From NCBI RefSeq assembly GCF_900101175.1, contig NZ_FNFQ01000003.1, positions 310,001 to 374,000 on the forward strand: a stretch of 64,000 nucleotides of DNA. The letters are read 5' to 3'. The stretch's first letter is position 1. Each line of letters starts with the position of its first letter. This document shows positions 1 to 8,139 of the stretch, in pieces. The translations under genes and the position numbers were made by a program. Source of the stretch: Stenotrophomonas pavanii. GTDB lineage: Bacteria > Pseudomonadota > Gammaproteobacteria > Xanthomonadales > Xanthomonadaceae. The notes under the pieces were generated by a model, which saw nothing but the letters and a program-made list of their open reading frames with translations, made no database searches and had not been told where the DNA came from.

Positions 1-734
1 TCTCGGCGTACTCGCAGGTGATCGACTGGGCGCGCTTCCGTGCCATCGCCGACAAGGTCGGTGCCTACCTGTTCGTCGACATGGCCCATGTCGCCGGCCT
101 GGTCGCCGCTGGCGTCTACCCCAGCCCGCTGGACCACGCCCACGTGGTCACCTCCACCACCCACAAGACCCTGCGCGGCCCGCGCGGCGGCATCATCATC
201 GCCAAGGGCGCCGACGAAGACCTGGTCAAGAAGCTGCAGTCGATCGTATTCCCGGGCATCCAGGGCGGTCCGCTGATGCACGTCATCGCCGGCAAGGCCG
301 TGGCCTTCAAGGAAGCGCTGGAGCCGGGCTTCAAGGCCTACCAGCAGCAGGTGGTGAAGAACGCCCAGGCGATGGCCAGCACGCTGATCGCGCGCGGCTA
401 CAAGATCGTTTCCGGTGGCACCCAGAACCACCTGATGCTGGTCGACATGATCGGCAAGGACGTGTCCGGCAAGGACGCGGAAGCCGCGCTGGGCAAGGCC
501 CACATCACCGTCAACAAGAACTCGGTGCCGAACGACCCGCGTTCGCCGTTCGTGACCTCGGGCCTGCGCCTGGGCACCCCGGCGGTGACCACCCGCGGCT
601 ACGTCGAACAGGACTGTGTGGACCTGGCCAACTGGATCGCCGACGTGCTCGATGCGCCGAACGATGACGCCGTCATCGCCCGCGTGCGCGACGCCGTCAG
701 CGCGCAGTGCCGTAAGTACCCGGTCTACGGCTGA
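1..734 (+). CDS. glyA: Serine hydroxymethyltransferase, 3' part (5' end outside window)
   Basis: PLP-dependent enzyme of one-carbon metabolism: it interconverts serine and glycine and makes 5,10-methylene-tetrahydrofolate in the cytoplasm. The reading frame is already open at base 3 (Ser-Ala-Tyr-Ser-Gln) and stops at 734, leaving 243 residues, a little over half of a normal protein of about 417. The visible part holds the [11 protein letters not shown] segment and the PLP-lysine motif [14 protein letters not shown], with the Lys codon at 165-167. The C-terminal domain is intact. MetF, which uses the same folate product, lies about 60 kb away in this window. The start lies upstream of the window, and no frameshift is seen. 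Confidence 0.97.
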   Translation, partial: SAYSQVIDWARFRAIADKVGAYLFVDMAHVAGLVAAGVYPSPLDHAHVVTSTTHKTLRGPRGGIIIAKGADEDLVKKLQSIVFPGIQGGPLMHVIAGKAVAFKEALEPGFKAYQQQVVKNAQAMASTLIARGYKIVSGGTQNHLMLVDMIGKDVSGKDAEAALGKAHITVNKNSVPNDPRSPFVTSGLRLGTPAVTTRGYVEQDCVDLANWIADVLDAPNDDAVIARVRDAVSAQCRKYPVYG

Positions 735-736
735 TC

Positions 737-782
737 GGGGCAGGGATCAGAGCCCTTTCCTGGCGGAAAGGGATCCGACCCC
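737..782. repeat. GGGGTC/CTCTGACCCC palindrome (family A), inverted copy
   Basis: First of two adjacent palindromes between glyA and the first MDER gene. It reads in the opposite orientation to the next copy (CAGAGCCC arm first, GGATCCGACCCC last). The inner stem is CCCTTTCC/GGAAAGGG. It could also form a bidirectional terminator-like hairpin behind glyA, although no T tract follows. Confidence 0.8.
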
Positions 783-793
783 GCCACGACGCA

Positions 794-832
794 GGGGTCG
801 GATCCCCTCCCGCACGGAAGGGCTCTGACCCC
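794..832. repeat. GGGGTC/CTCTGACCCC palindrome (family A)
   Basis: Second copy after glyA, with arms GGGGTCGGATCC and GGCTCTGACCCC and a weaker inner stem (CCCTCCCGC/ACGGAAGGG). Together with 737-782 it makes an inverted pair that fills the whole gap between glyA and the next gene. Confidence 0.8.
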
Positions 833-851
833 GTCACCGGGAACCCCGCGC

Positions 852-1325
852 ATGGATGAGCGCCGCCTCAAGTACCTGTACATCGCGCTGGCGGTGCTGT
901 TCGGCCTGCCCAGCCTGTTCTTCGGCGGTGCCGGCGCCTGCATCGCCGTGGTCATGGGCGTGATCGGGCTCGTCTCGCTGGACGCGGACAAACTGTGGTT
1001 TGCCGCCGGCATGTTCGCGTGGGGATCGTGCGCGATCGCCGGCCTCGTGGCCTGGGTCGCACTCAGCATCGTCTGGCTGCGCGATGGCGCGCGCGGGCTG
1101 CACAGGGCATCACGCCGCTGGTGGCTGCTGCTGGGCCTGGGCGTGCTGGCAGGCCTGCCCTTGCTGGCGATGGCGCTGTACTACTTCGCCGAGCTGGGTT
1201 CGTCCGTGCTCAGCGGGCTGTTCGCCGGGCCGTCCCTGCTGGTGCCCACCGGTATGTTGATCCTGCTGCGGCTGCGTGCTGACGCCCTGCGCGAGCCATC
1301 CGGCCTGGCACGGTCAAAGGAGTAG
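852..1325 (+). CDS. Small membrane protein, MDER family copy 1
   Basis: Protein of 157 residues of unknown function. It starts MDERRLKYLYIALAVLFGLP and has about four hydrophobic segments (roughly residues 8-40, 48-75, 88-115 and 122-145) with basic loops, so it is probably an inner-membrane protein. It is the first of three tandem genes encoding clearly related proteins. All begin MDER, have a GLP motif near residues 17-21 followed by a Gly/Ala-rich stretch, and share a Trp-rich third segment. Only six bases separate its stop from the next start, so the three are probably cotranscribed. No named domain was recognised. Confidence 0.8.
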   Translation: MDERRLKYLYIALAVLFGLPSLFFGGAGACIAVVMGVIGLVSLDADKLWFAAGMFAWGSCAIAGLVAWVALSIVWLRDGARGLHRASRRWWLLLGLGVLAGLPLLAMALYYFAELGSSVLSGLFAGPSLLVPTGMLILLRLRADALREPSGLARSKE

Positions 1326-1331
1326 GCCCGC

Positions 1332-1787
1332 GTGGATGAGCGCCGCGCCCGGTATCTGTATGCCGTCCTGGCGGTGGTCTTCGGCCTGCCCAGCCTGGTG
1401 GCGGGTGGTGCCGCGGCGACGATGCTGCTGCTGACGGGGCTGGGCCAGTTCGGCCATGGCACGCTGGCCGCGGTGACCCTGATGCCGCTGTGGGGCCTGG
1501 CCGGCATTGCCGGCTGCCTGGCCTGGTTGTGGCTCAGCGCCGGGTATCTGCTGCAGGGACGTGCCGGGCTGCAGGTGCATCGCCTCTGGTGGTGGATGCT
1601 GCTGGCCGGCAGTCTTGCCGCCGTGCCCCTGCTGGGGCTGGCGCTGTGGTGGAGCATCACCGTCCACGCCGAAGGCATCGCCCTGTTGCTGCTGGGCCCG
1701 TCGATGCTGGTACCGGCCGCGGGGTTGGTGTGGATCAAACGCCGCGGCCGGACACAGCCCATCGAAGGAAACGGAACGCATGGATGA
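1332..1787 (+). CDS. Small membrane protein, MDER family copy 2
   Basis: Protein of 151 residues starting MDERRARYLYAVLAVVFGLP, with the same four-segment hydrophobic plan as the preceding gene. N-terminal similarity to copy 1 is high and fades towards the C terminus, as expected for diverged tandem duplicates. Its last codons overlap the start of copy 3 by eight bases, which suggests translational coupling. Function is unknown. The alternating hydrophobic segments and short cytoplasmic tails suggest an integral membrane protein without a catalytic domain. Confidence 0.8.
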   Translation: MDERRARYLYAVLAVVFGLPSLVAGGAAATMLLLTGLGQFGHGTLAAVTLMPLWGLAGIAGCLAWLWLSAGYLLQGRAGLQVHRLWWWMLLAGSLAAVPLLGLALWWSITVHAEGIALLLLGPSMLVPAAGLVWIKRRGRTQPIEGNGTHG

Positions 1788-2229
1788 GCGTCATCACAAA
1801 CGCTGGATGGCCATTGCCGGCCTGCTGGTGGGCCTGCCCGCCGTGGCGGCAGGCGGCACGGGGGCCGTGCTGGGGCTGATGGTCGTCTGGGAGGGCAAGT
1901 ACCTGACGGGCGACGAGTACACGTTGTTGCTGCTGTGGTCGTCGGCCGGCCTCATCGGCCTGCTGTCATGGTTGTGGCTGAGCGGCCTGTTCCTGTGGCG
2001 CGGTGTTGCCGGCCTGCGCCAATCACCGGCTGTGGCCTGGGTCGGCCTGGCGCTGGGCAGCCTGGCCGCGTCGGGCGTGGTCGTCGCCACGCTGTACGCC
2101 ACTATCAGCAATGGCGAGATCTCGACCTTTTGCTTTCTCGGGTTTGGTCCGCCGCTGCTGCTGATGGCCGCGCACCTGGCCTGGCTGCGCTGGGCACGCG
2201 CCGCATCGCCGCCACCCGCACCCGGTTGA
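1780..2229 (+). CDS. Small membrane protein, MDER family copy 3
   Basis: Protein of 149 residues. The start at 1780 was chosen because it gives the MDER N terminus shared with the two preceding genes, and because it overlaps the stop of copy 2 by eight bases. An open frame continues upstream but has no family-like sequence. It begins MDERHHKRWMAIAGLLVGLP and ends in a Pro/Ala-rich tail after the last hydrophobic segment. It is the most diverged of the three. Function is unknown. It is followed by about 145 bases before nrdR. Confidence 0.78.
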   Translation: MDERHHKRWMAIAGLLVGLPAVAAGGTGAVLGLMVVWEGKYLTGDEYTLLLLWSSAGLIGLLSWLWLSGLFLWRGVAGLRQSPAVAWVGLALGSLAASGVVVATLYATISNGEISTFCFLGFGPPLLLMAAHLAWLRWARAASPPPAPG

Positions 2230-2374
2230 GCGGCGCGTCGCGGCCTCGCCGGGCTGGCGGGCGGAATTGCAGGCGCTTCCGTGCAGGCAGCATTTGCTGC
2301 TGCGCCCCTTCTCAGGTACCTTTGCGACGCTGCCATGACCGTGGCAATAGGTACTTCCCTGAGCCAGGCGTTTC

Positions 2375-2896
2375 ATGCATTGCCCCTTCTGCCAACATGC
2401 CGATACCCGGGTCATCGACTCGCGCGTCTCCGAAGACGGCGCGACGATCCGTCGTCGGCGGGAATGCGAAGCCTGCGGCGAGCGCTTCAGCACCTTGGAA
2501 ACGGTCGAACTGAAACTGCCGGCCATCGTCAAGAGTGACGGCACCCGCGAGGCCTTCGACCAGCGCAAGGTCCGCGCGGGGTTCGACCGCGCGCTGCAGA
2601 AGCGCGCGGTGCCCGAAGACAAGATCGAAGCGGCGGTACGGGCGGTGGTGCACCAGCTGCGCATCAGCGGCGAGCGCGAAGTGCCCTCGATCAAGGTCGG
2701 CGAGTTCGTCATGAACGAACTGCGCAAGCTCGACCACGTGGGCTACGTGCGCTTCGCTTCGGTGTACCGCAGCTTCGAGGACGTGGCCGATTTCCGCGAG
2801 GAGATCGAGAAGCTCGAGCGCGATCTGCCGTCCAGTACCGAACAGCTGCAGCTGCTGGGTGATGTGATCGCCCTGACCAAGAAGAAGAAGGGCTGA
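2375..2896 (+). CDS. nrdR: Transcriptional repressor NrdR
   Basis: Repressor of ribonucleotide reductase genes. It senses ATP/dATP through an ATP-cone and binds NrdR boxes through a zinc ribbon. At 173 residues it is the usual length. The zinc ribbon cysteines are C3, C6, C31 and C34 (MHCPFC...CEAC), followed by the ATP-cone domain at about residues 49-139 and a Lys-rich end. It lies just upstream of ribD, an order common in proteobacteria (nrdR-ribD-ribE...). No NrdR box was identified in this window, so its targets lie elsewhere. Confidence 0.97.
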   Translation: MHCPFCQHADTRVIDSRVSEDGATIRRRRECEACGERFSTLETVELKLPAIVKSDGTREAFDQRKVRAGFDRALQKRAVPEDKIEAAVRAVVHQLRISGEREVPSIKVGEFVMNELRKLDHVGYVRFASVYRSFEDVADFREEIEKLERDLPSSTEQLQLLGDVIALTKKKKG

Positions 2897-2974
2897 CCGC
2901 CTCTGCCTGGGTGAGTGCCCGCCTTGGTGGGCACTGGTGGCGTGCATCGCCACCGGCAGCGTTACCATGGTCGC

Positions 2975-4060
2975 ATGACCACCCCGTTCTCCGTCCTCGA
3001 TCACCTGCACATGGCCAACGCGCTGCGCCTGGCCGAGCGCGCTGCCTATACCACCCGCCCCAATCCGATGGTCGGCTGCGTGATCGCCCATGGCGAACGC
3101 GTGGTGGGGCAGGGCTGGCACCAGCGCGCCGGTGGCCCGCATGCGGAAGTGTTCGCGCTGCGCGAGGCCGGCAGCGAGGCGCGCGGTGCCACCGCCTACG
3201 TCACCCTGGAGCCCTGTGCCCATTACGGGCGCACACCGCCGTGTGCACTGGCGCTGATCGAAGCGGGTGTGTCGCGCGTGGTGGCGGCGATGCGCGATCC
3301 GTTCCCCAAGGTGGATGGCGGTGGCTTCGATCTGCTGCGCAACGCCGGCATCGAGGTTGCCGAAGGGCTGATGGCGGCGCAGGCGCGCGAACTCAACAAG
3401 GGCTTCCTGTCACGCGTGGAGCGCAACCGCCCGTGGCTGCGGGTGAAGCTGGCCGCCAGCCTGGATGGTCGTACTGCGATGGCCGATGGCAGTTCCAAAT
3501 GGATCACCGGGCCGGCCGCGCGCGAAGACGTGCAGCACTGGCGGGCACGCGCAGGTGCGATCCTGACCGGCGCCGACACGGTGCTCGCTGATGACCCGAT
3601 GCTGACCGTGCGCCTGGCCGATACCGAGGTGATGCCACCGCTGCGGGTGGTGCTCGATTCGCGCCTGCGTTCGCTCGAATGCAGCCGTGTGCGCGAGGGC
3701 GGGGCACCGACGCTGTACCTGCACGCTGCGGCGGTGAGCGCACCGGACGCGGCCGATGCCGAATTCGCCAGCATGCCCAGCGTTGATGGGCGGTTGGATC
3801 TGGGCGCGGTGCTGGCGCTGCTGGCCGAGCGCGGCATCAACGAAGCGCACACCGAAGCCGGTGCCACGCTGGCCGGTGCGCTGCTGCGCGGCGGCTGGGT
3901 CGATGAGCTTCTGCTTTATCAGGCCCCCACGCTGCTGGGCGACAGCGGACGCCCGCTGCTGGCTGGCCTCGGCATCGAGGCGATGGATCAGCAGCGTCGC
4001 CTGCGCGTGGTCGACCAGCGGCAGGTGGGCGAGGACATCCGGCTGCTGCTGCGCCCGTGA
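2975..4060 (+). CDS. ribD: Bifunctional riboflavin biosynthesis deaminase/reductase RibD
   Basis: Catalyses the second and third steps of riboflavin synthesis: deamination of the pyrimidine, then reduction of its ribosyl side chain with NADPH. The 361-residue protein has an N-terminal cytidine-deaminase-like domain with the zinc/catalytic set H56-A-E58, C81 and C90, and a C-terminal RibD reductase domain from about residue 150. The ATG at 2975 was preferred to an in-frame codon 60 bases upstream because the protein then begins as its relatives do. In related genomes ribE follows directly. Here about 4 kb of minus-strand genes intervene before the FMN riboswitch and ribE. No second riboswitch is seen upstream of ribD. 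Confidence 0.96.
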   Translation: MTTPFSVLDHLHMANALRLAERAAYTTRPNPMVGCVIAHGERVVGQGWHQRAGGPHAEVFALREAGSEARGATAYVTLEPCAHYGRTPPCALALIEAGVSRVVAAMRDPFPKVDGGGFDLLRNAGIEVAEGLMAAQARELNKGFLSRVERNRPWLRVKLAASLDGRTAMADGSSKWITGPAAREDVQHWRARAGAILTGADTVLADDPMLTVRLADTEVMPPLRVVLDSRLRSLECSRVREGGAPTLYLHAAAVSAPDAADAEFASMPSVDGRLDLGAVLALLAERGINEAHTEAGATLAGALLRGGWVDELLLYQAPTLLGDSGRPLLAGLGIEAMDQQRRLRVVDQRQVGEDIRLLLRP

Positions 4061-4095
4061 GGGACTAACGCAGAGCAGGCGCTATGCCCTCGGCG

Positions 4096-4485
4096 TCAGG
4101 TCGCTTCGTCGTCCTCTTCGCCAACGGGGCATTGGCCTTTCCATTGCTGCTTCCACAGCACATGCAGGTCGCGGCAGTACGCGCCCAATGCCTCGCCCGG
4201 CAGCTGCCTGGCCTTCAATCGCAGCTGGTGGCGGGTGAAACCGTCGTCGTACTGATCCGGCAGTACCAGCACGGCGCATTGATCGTGGTACATCAGGAAG
4301 TCGCGGCAGTGATCATCCTCACTCATCCACGCATCCAGGTGCCTGTCGCTCAGCTGCGTTGACTCGAAGGCGACCGAGGGTTGGACGACGATGATCTTCG
4401 TGGCTTTGAACCTGGAGGCCTCGGCCTGCCAGCACGCCATCAGCGCCAGCACCATGATCGCGGTCGACGTCATACGGTGGTTCAT
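4096..4485 (-). CDS. Small exported protein of unknown function
   Basis: Protein of 129 residues, convergent with ribD (35 bases between the stops). The start at 4485 gives a clear signal sequence, MNHRMTSTAIMVLALMACWQ, and the longer frame upstream adds only unlikely residues. Cleavage could follow the A-E-A at about residues 22-24, or the LMAC could be a non-canonical lipobox. The mature part has several acidic and aromatic residues, three further cysteines and a very acidic end (GEEDDEAT). No family was recognised. It belongs to the accessory minus-strand block inserted in the riboflavin cluster. Confidence 0.6.
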   Translation of the reverse strand: MNHRMTSTAIMVLALMACWQAEASRFKATKIIVVQPSVAFESTQLSDRHLDAWMSEDDHCRDFLMYHDQCAVLVLPDQYDDGFTRHQLRLKARQLPGEALGAYCRDLHVLWKQQWKGQCPVGEEDDEAT

Positions 4486-4697
4486 GCGGTTGCCCCCAGT
4501 GGAAGAGGGCAACAGCATTGACCATGGAGGCTGCACAGGGCCATGCAACGGTTCTGAAAAGTGCGATTACTTTTGCCGCAGGAAACCTCATGCAGGGGCC
4601 CATGCACCTTGTCTGAAAATGTGTGGCGTTGGGAAAGGCGCCGCGCTTGACCCGGCGCTACAGAGTCGCGCGAGCCTGGCGGTCAGCATCATTGATG

Positions 4698-4904
4698 TCA
4701 TGGCTCGCGGAATCGGACCGAAGCGGCCATGGTGTCAACCGCGTCGTCCACTGCCTTGGCGGCGATCTGTGCTTCAGCATCGGTGTCACCTTCCAGCATG
4801 AACCGCGCGAACAGGTCGAAGCTCTGCTCCGGTGTTGGCACGGGTGTCTGCGCAGAGGCGGTCGAAGCAATCCACAGCAGGAAGAACAGCAGGCGCGGCA
4901 ACAT
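4698..4904 (-). CDS. Short exported protein, probably a truncated member of the PEQ(A/S)F family
   Basis: Only 68 residues: a signal peptide (MLPRLLFFLLWIASTASA) followed by TPEQSFDLFARFMLEGD. The mature start closely matches the N-terminal motif of the two larger genes at 5198-5890 and 6014-6898 (SPEEAYTLQARVYLQGD and TPEQAFDLYARVLLEDD). The homologous part stops after about 30 residues and the frame ends soon after, so this is best read as a decayed or truncated paralogue. No continuation was recognised in other frames downstream (4549-4697). It could still be made as a small exported peptide. Confidence 0.5.
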   Translation of the reverse strand: MLPRLLFFLLWIASTASAQTPVPTPEQSFDLFARFMLEGDTDAEAQIAAKAVDDAVDTMAASVRFREP

Positions 4905-5197
4905 CGGGCCTCGTCGGGCAGGTGTTCATTCCATTCGAAGAATGGTAGGAATGCATCGGCAACCGTGTTCAACAGCGGTGTCGGGTTGCCGATGCGAACA
5001 TCTGGAAGTCCTTCATGCTGTCGATGCTGACGCGTCGGTCTCGGGTGCGATGAGGGGAATGGACTGCAGCAGCGGAAGACAGCGCGTCAGCATCATGGAA
5101 GCCTTGCGGAACAAAGCGGACGGCGGAGCATACGCATCTGCGTTTCCGCGCGACTTTTTGTAGAGGAAGACTTGCTCTCTACAGTGTGCTGCGCGCG

Positions 5198-5890
5198 TCA
5201 GTTGACCTCGCACAATTCTGCGGAATCTGCCTCGTCCTCGCCGGCGTCCCACGTGTCCAGCGGCATGAGCTTCATCAGCACGGTCCGCGAAAGTTGTTGA
5301 CCGCGCGCGGCGTCGGCGGCTTCGTGATTTCCCAGATACCAGCCCGTTACCGGTATGCAGTGCGTGCCATCCGGGGCATCGCGCAGTAGGGTGGCCCAGC
5401 GGCTGAATAGCTCATCGCTCTGCGCTTGGACGTCGGGTTGTTTCGTGTTGCGAAGCGCTAGGTAAGCCTCGCGCAGGGGTGATACGTCCGGGTGGGTGCA
5501 CGCCAGCGCGAACATGCCGATTTCCGGTGAACCCAGGGGCAGGAAATTTCTGGCTTCGCAGCGAATCAGGGCCAACCGTGTGCGCAGTGCCTGGGCAAAC
5601 CCGCGCCCGATGGCAGGGGAGGGCGCCGGAAAGGCCTGCCTCCCCAGCCACGCAGGCACATCATCAATGACGGGCTGCCAATCGATGCGTTCGCTGGGCA
5701 CCCAGCCGGGGCCCAATGCCTCAAGCGATGCCTTCGCTGACGCATCACCCTGCAGGTAGACGCGGGCCTGCAGCGTGTACGCCTCTTCCGGCGATGGCGG
5801 TGAACTGGCCGCCCTTGCCGATGATGCCAGCAGAACGAACAGTGCCAAGGCGAGCGCACTCGGCGGCAGGGCATGGAGAGGCTTCAACAT
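5198..5890 (-). CDS. Exported protein of unknown function, PEQ(A/S)F family
   Basis: Protein of 230 residues. The start at 5890 places a good signal peptide (MLKPLHALPPSALALALFVL, ending SARA) at the N terminus, and the open frame upstream has no signal-like sequence. The mature N terminus carries SPEEAYTLQARVYLQGD, the motif shared with its neighbours at 4698-4904 and 6014-6898. Cysteines in the second half are few and spaced so that they could form disulfides. It is probably periplasmic. The family is not one I can name. The three copies on one strand suggest local duplication and divergence. Confidence 0.7.
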   Translation of the reverse strand: MLKPLHALPPSALALALFVLLASSARAASSPPSPEEAYTLQARVYLQGDASAKASLEALGPGWVPSERIDWQPVIDDVPAWLGRQAFPAPSPAIGRGFAQALRTRLALIRCEARNFLPLGSPEIGMFALACTHPDVSPLREAYLALRNTKQPDVQAQSDELFSRWATLLRDAPDGTHCIPVTGWYLGNHEAADAARGQQLSRTVLMKLMPLDTWDAGEDEADSAELCEVN

Positions 5891-6013
5891 GGAGATGTGG
5901 CGAGGAAAAGATGGCGAAGCATCGCCAATACAGTCGTAGGCTGTCCATGCGAATTGTCCGAATTGTGCTGGCTGAAAAGCCGCGCACATCGCGCGCGGCC
6001 CGCCGTTACCACC

Positions 6014-6898
6014 TCACGCGCATTCGTCGGTCCACATCATCTCGGCGATCGGGCGCAGTGCCTTGCATTCCTGCGTCATGTCTTCGGCCGACTTCACCTT
6101 GGCCTTGGCCTTCAGTTCCTCGGCCATCGCGTCCACGCCACTGATCTGGTCCGGCGCGATCTTCGCCACGCAGGCGCGATGCTGCTGCAGCAGCAGGTCG
6201 CAGCCCGGTACGCCGGTGACCTTCGGCGCGGTGGCCGCCTGCGCGTCCTGCATCCAGTCTTCGAACGGTGCCAGCGCGCCGGCCACGGTGCCCACCAGAT
6301 CATCGAAATTGCCGCTGTACCAGTAGCCGTTGTCCTTGGCCGGGTACAGGGTGAAGGTGCCGCTGACCGGCACGCGCGCGCCGCTCTGCAGCGCCTGCGT
6401 GTAGGCGTCGGTGAACTGCTTGCGCGCGGCCGGGCTGGCATCGGCTGCAAGACTGGCGGCGAACAACGGGCGCACGTTGCCCAGGTCGGGCACCTGGCAG
6501 CTGAAGGCGATGCGCGCCAGCTTCTGGCCCTCGACGTATTCGTTGTCTTCGATCACGCTCTTGGTCGCGCGGCACTTCGAATCACGCAGGGCCTTGGCAT
6601 ACAGCGCTTCGGTGGCGGCTGCATCGGCCTTGGCACCGGCGCTGGCAAGCACCACCTGCCACGGTTCGGCCAGCGCCTTGGCCAACGCGCCCGGGTTCGG
6701 GGTTACCGCATCCTGGCCTTCAAAGGCGGGTTTCAGCGCATCGTTGAGCGTGCGGGTCGCGGCGGCATCGTCTTCCAGCAGCACGCGTGCATACAGGTCG
6801 AAGGCCTGTTCGGGCGTCAGCGTGGCCGGGGCGGCGGCGGCCAGCAGCGGGGCAGCCAGCAAGGCGCTGGCCAGCAGGGTACGCAAGGGGGTCTTCAT
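6014..6898 (-). CDS. Exported protein of unknown function, PEQ(A/S)F family, longest copy
   Basis: Protein of 294 residues. The start at 6898 gives the signal peptide MKTPLRTLLASALLAAPLLA with an AAA-type cleavage site. The mature protein opens TPEQAFDLYARVLLEDD, the family motif. The C-terminal half contains several cysteines (CDLLLQQHRAC, and a closing WTDECA) compatible with periplasmic disulfides. It is the best-preserved member of the three-gene family in this block. The gap to the next gene upstream (7050-7670) contains a strong terminator for that gene, so this gene has its own promoter between 6899 and about 6990. Confidence 0.75.
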   Translation of the reverse strand: MKTPLRTLLASALLAAPLLAAAAPATLTPEQAFDLYARVLLEDDAAATRTLNDALKPAFEGQDAVTPNPGALAKALAEPWQVVLASAGAKADAAATEALYAKALRDSKCRATKSVIEDNEYVEGQKLARIAFSCQVPDLGNVRPLFAASLAADASPAARKQFTDAYTQALQSGARVPVSGTFTLYPAKDNGYWYSGNFDDLVGTVAGALAPFEDWMQDAQAATAPKVTGVPGCDLLLQQHRACVAKIAPDQISGVDAMAEELKAKAKVKSAEDMTQECKALRPIAEMMWTDECA

Positions 6899-6991
6899 GA
6901 CAGTGTTTCCGGTTCCAGATGCGCGCAAGCCTAGCGCATCTGTTCGCGGGCGTGATGACGCCCGGTCGCCACGGGCCGGCACGCGCGGGCC

Positions 6992-7020
6992 AAAAAAACG
7001 GGCCCCTCGCGGGGCCCGTT
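6992..7020 (-). terminator. Rho-independent terminator of the 7050-7670 gene
   Basis: Perfect 10-bp stem AACGGGCCCC (6997-7006) and GGGGCCCGTT (7011-7020) with a TCGC loop. On the minus strand it is followed by a run of seven T (the A tract at 6992-6998). It lies about 30 bases past the stop of the outer-membrane protein gene. Confidence 0.92.
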
Positions 7021-7049
7021 CGATCGCACGACGAGGAGCGATCGTTGGA

Positions 7050-7670
7050 TCAGAAGCTGGCGCGCACGCCAACCGAGTACTGGGTGACGTCGCGGTAGCC
7101 GGCGATCTCGCCCACCAGACCCCAGGTCTTGGTGAAGTTGATCTGGCCGCCGACGGTGCCGACCCAGGTGCCCTTGTAGTTGTTGCCGCCATCCATGTAG
7201 CCGGCCTTGGCCCAGGCTTCGGTCATGCGCGACGGCTTGCCGCGGATACCCAGGGTGACGCGGCCCAGGTTGGTGTGGTCCTTGCCGTGGTAACGCACGC
7301 CGTCGTAGCGCAGGGTCGATTCAGCGTTCTGGCGCACCCAGGCGGCATCGGCAGTGAAGTCCAGGCGGTCGGTCCACGGCATGTGGTAGCCGATACCCAG
7401 CTCCGGCTGGTTCAGTTCCAGCTTCAGCGAATCTTCGCCGTAGTGGCGGGTCTTGCTGGTGCGCGACCAGCCACCGAACACGTAGACCTGCTCGGCCAGC
7501 GCGACCGAACCACGCAGGTAGCCGCCGTCGACCTTCGGGTCGTCCAGCACGTTGTCGTCAACCTGGACCTGGGTCCAGCCGCCTTCGACGTAGGTGTAGC
7601 TGAGGGCGTCGGCCGAGGCCGAGAACGGGGCAGCGGCCAGCAGGGCAGCCACGATCAGGATCTTGCGCAT
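7050..7670 (-). CDS. Small outer-membrane beta-barrel protein, Ax21/OmpW-like
   Basis: Protein of 206 residues with a signal peptide (MRKILIVAALLAAAPFSASA) and a mature start LSYTYVEGGW. This resembles the Ax21-type small barrels that are abundant in Xanthomonas and Stenotrophomonas. The rest alternates polar and hydrophobic residues in strand-like segments (GGYLRGSVAL, VYVFGGWSR, LGIGYHMPW and so on) and ends with a C-terminal Phe, the usual outer-membrane assembly signal. About eight strands are likely. It is monocistronic with its own terminator. The exact role (porin-like, quorum-related or structural) cannot be told from sequence. Confidence 0.75.
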   Translation of the reverse strand: MRKILIVAALLAAAPFSASADALSYTYVEGGWTQVQVDDNVLDDPKVDGGYLRGSVALAEQVYVFGGWSRTSKTRHYGEDSLKLELNQPELGIGYHMPWTDRLDFTADAAWVRQNAESTLRYDGVRYHGKDHTNLGRVTLGIRGKPSRMTEAWAKAGYMDGGNNYKGTWVGTVGGQINFTKTWGLVGEIAGYRDVTQYSVGVRASF

Positions 7671-7810
7671 GGGAATTCCTGTGAATTTCAGTCCATTGGC
7701 GGGCCTGCCATCGCAGCTGCCCGTGGCGACCTCATGTCGTCCGCTGCGGATTTTAATGAAAGTTTTACAAAATGCGAGAGACCGTCGTCACAGGCTGGCC
7801 AGACGTGGCC

Positions 7811-7852
7811 GGGGTCGGATCCGTTTTCCCTTGGGAAAACGGCTCTGACCCC
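7811..7852. repeat. Family A palindrome
   Basis: Arms GGGGTCGGATCC and GGCTCTGACCCC around the perfect inner stem CCGTTTTCCC/GGGAAAACGG. The inner stem sequence differs from other copies, but pairing is kept. Confidence 0.85.
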
Positions 7853-7872
7853 TCCGCGATTCCGAGAGGCCC

Positions 7873-7912
7873 AGGGACAGAGCCCCTTTCCTGCGGAAAG
7901 GGATCCGACCCC
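7873..7912. repeat. Family A palindrome, inverted orientation
   Basis: Adjacent to the previous copy and inverted relative to it: CAGAGCCCC arm first, then the CCTTTCC/GGAAAGG stem, then GGATCCGACCCC. The pair sits between the outer-membrane protein gene and the FMN riboswitch. Confidence 0.82.
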
Positions 7913-7974
7913 GGGCATCCCACCCCGTTCAGCCCGGGCTGGTACACTAGCCACGCCGGTTCGCCGGTACACAA

Positions 7975-8117
7975 ACGTCTTCAGGGCGGGGTGCAATTCC
8001 CCACCGGCGGTAGGTGCGCAAGCACGAGCCCGCGAGCGCCCCGGCCCACGGCCGGGGGTCAGCAGATCCGGTCCGATGCCGGAGCCGACGGTATAGTCCG
8101 GATGAAAGAAGACGGTG
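7975..8117 (+). promoter_or_regulatory. FMN riboswitch (RFN element) controlling ribE-ribBA-ribH
   Basis: The conserved RFN core is present: TCTTCAGGGCGGGGTGCAAT at the 5' side, CCCCACCGGCGGTA, the AGCCCGCGAGC segment, GTCAGCAGATCCGGT, and the closing GATGAAAGAAGACGGT that pairs back to the start. It binds FMN and is expected to lower expression of the downstream riboflavin genes. It lies 78 bases before the ribE start. A GC hairpin at 8121-8139 and the ribosome binding site at about 8183-8188 form the likely expression platform. Confidence 0.96.
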
Positions 8118-8120
8118 CCA

Positions 8121-8139
8121 CAGGGCCTTCGCGGCCCTG
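8121..8139 (+). promoter_or_regulatory. Hairpin in the ribE leader, candidate riboswitch expression platform
   Basis: CAGGGCC (8121-8127), loop TTCGC, then GGCCCTG (8133-8139), directly after the aptamer. No uninterrupted U tract follows, so control may be translational or Rho-linked rather than by simple intrinsic termination. Confidence 0.5.

Noticed and set aside
4905..5197. Possible continuation of the truncated PEQ(A/S)F gene or a small gene
   Set aside because: No frame with family-like sequence or ribosome site was found in this stretch.
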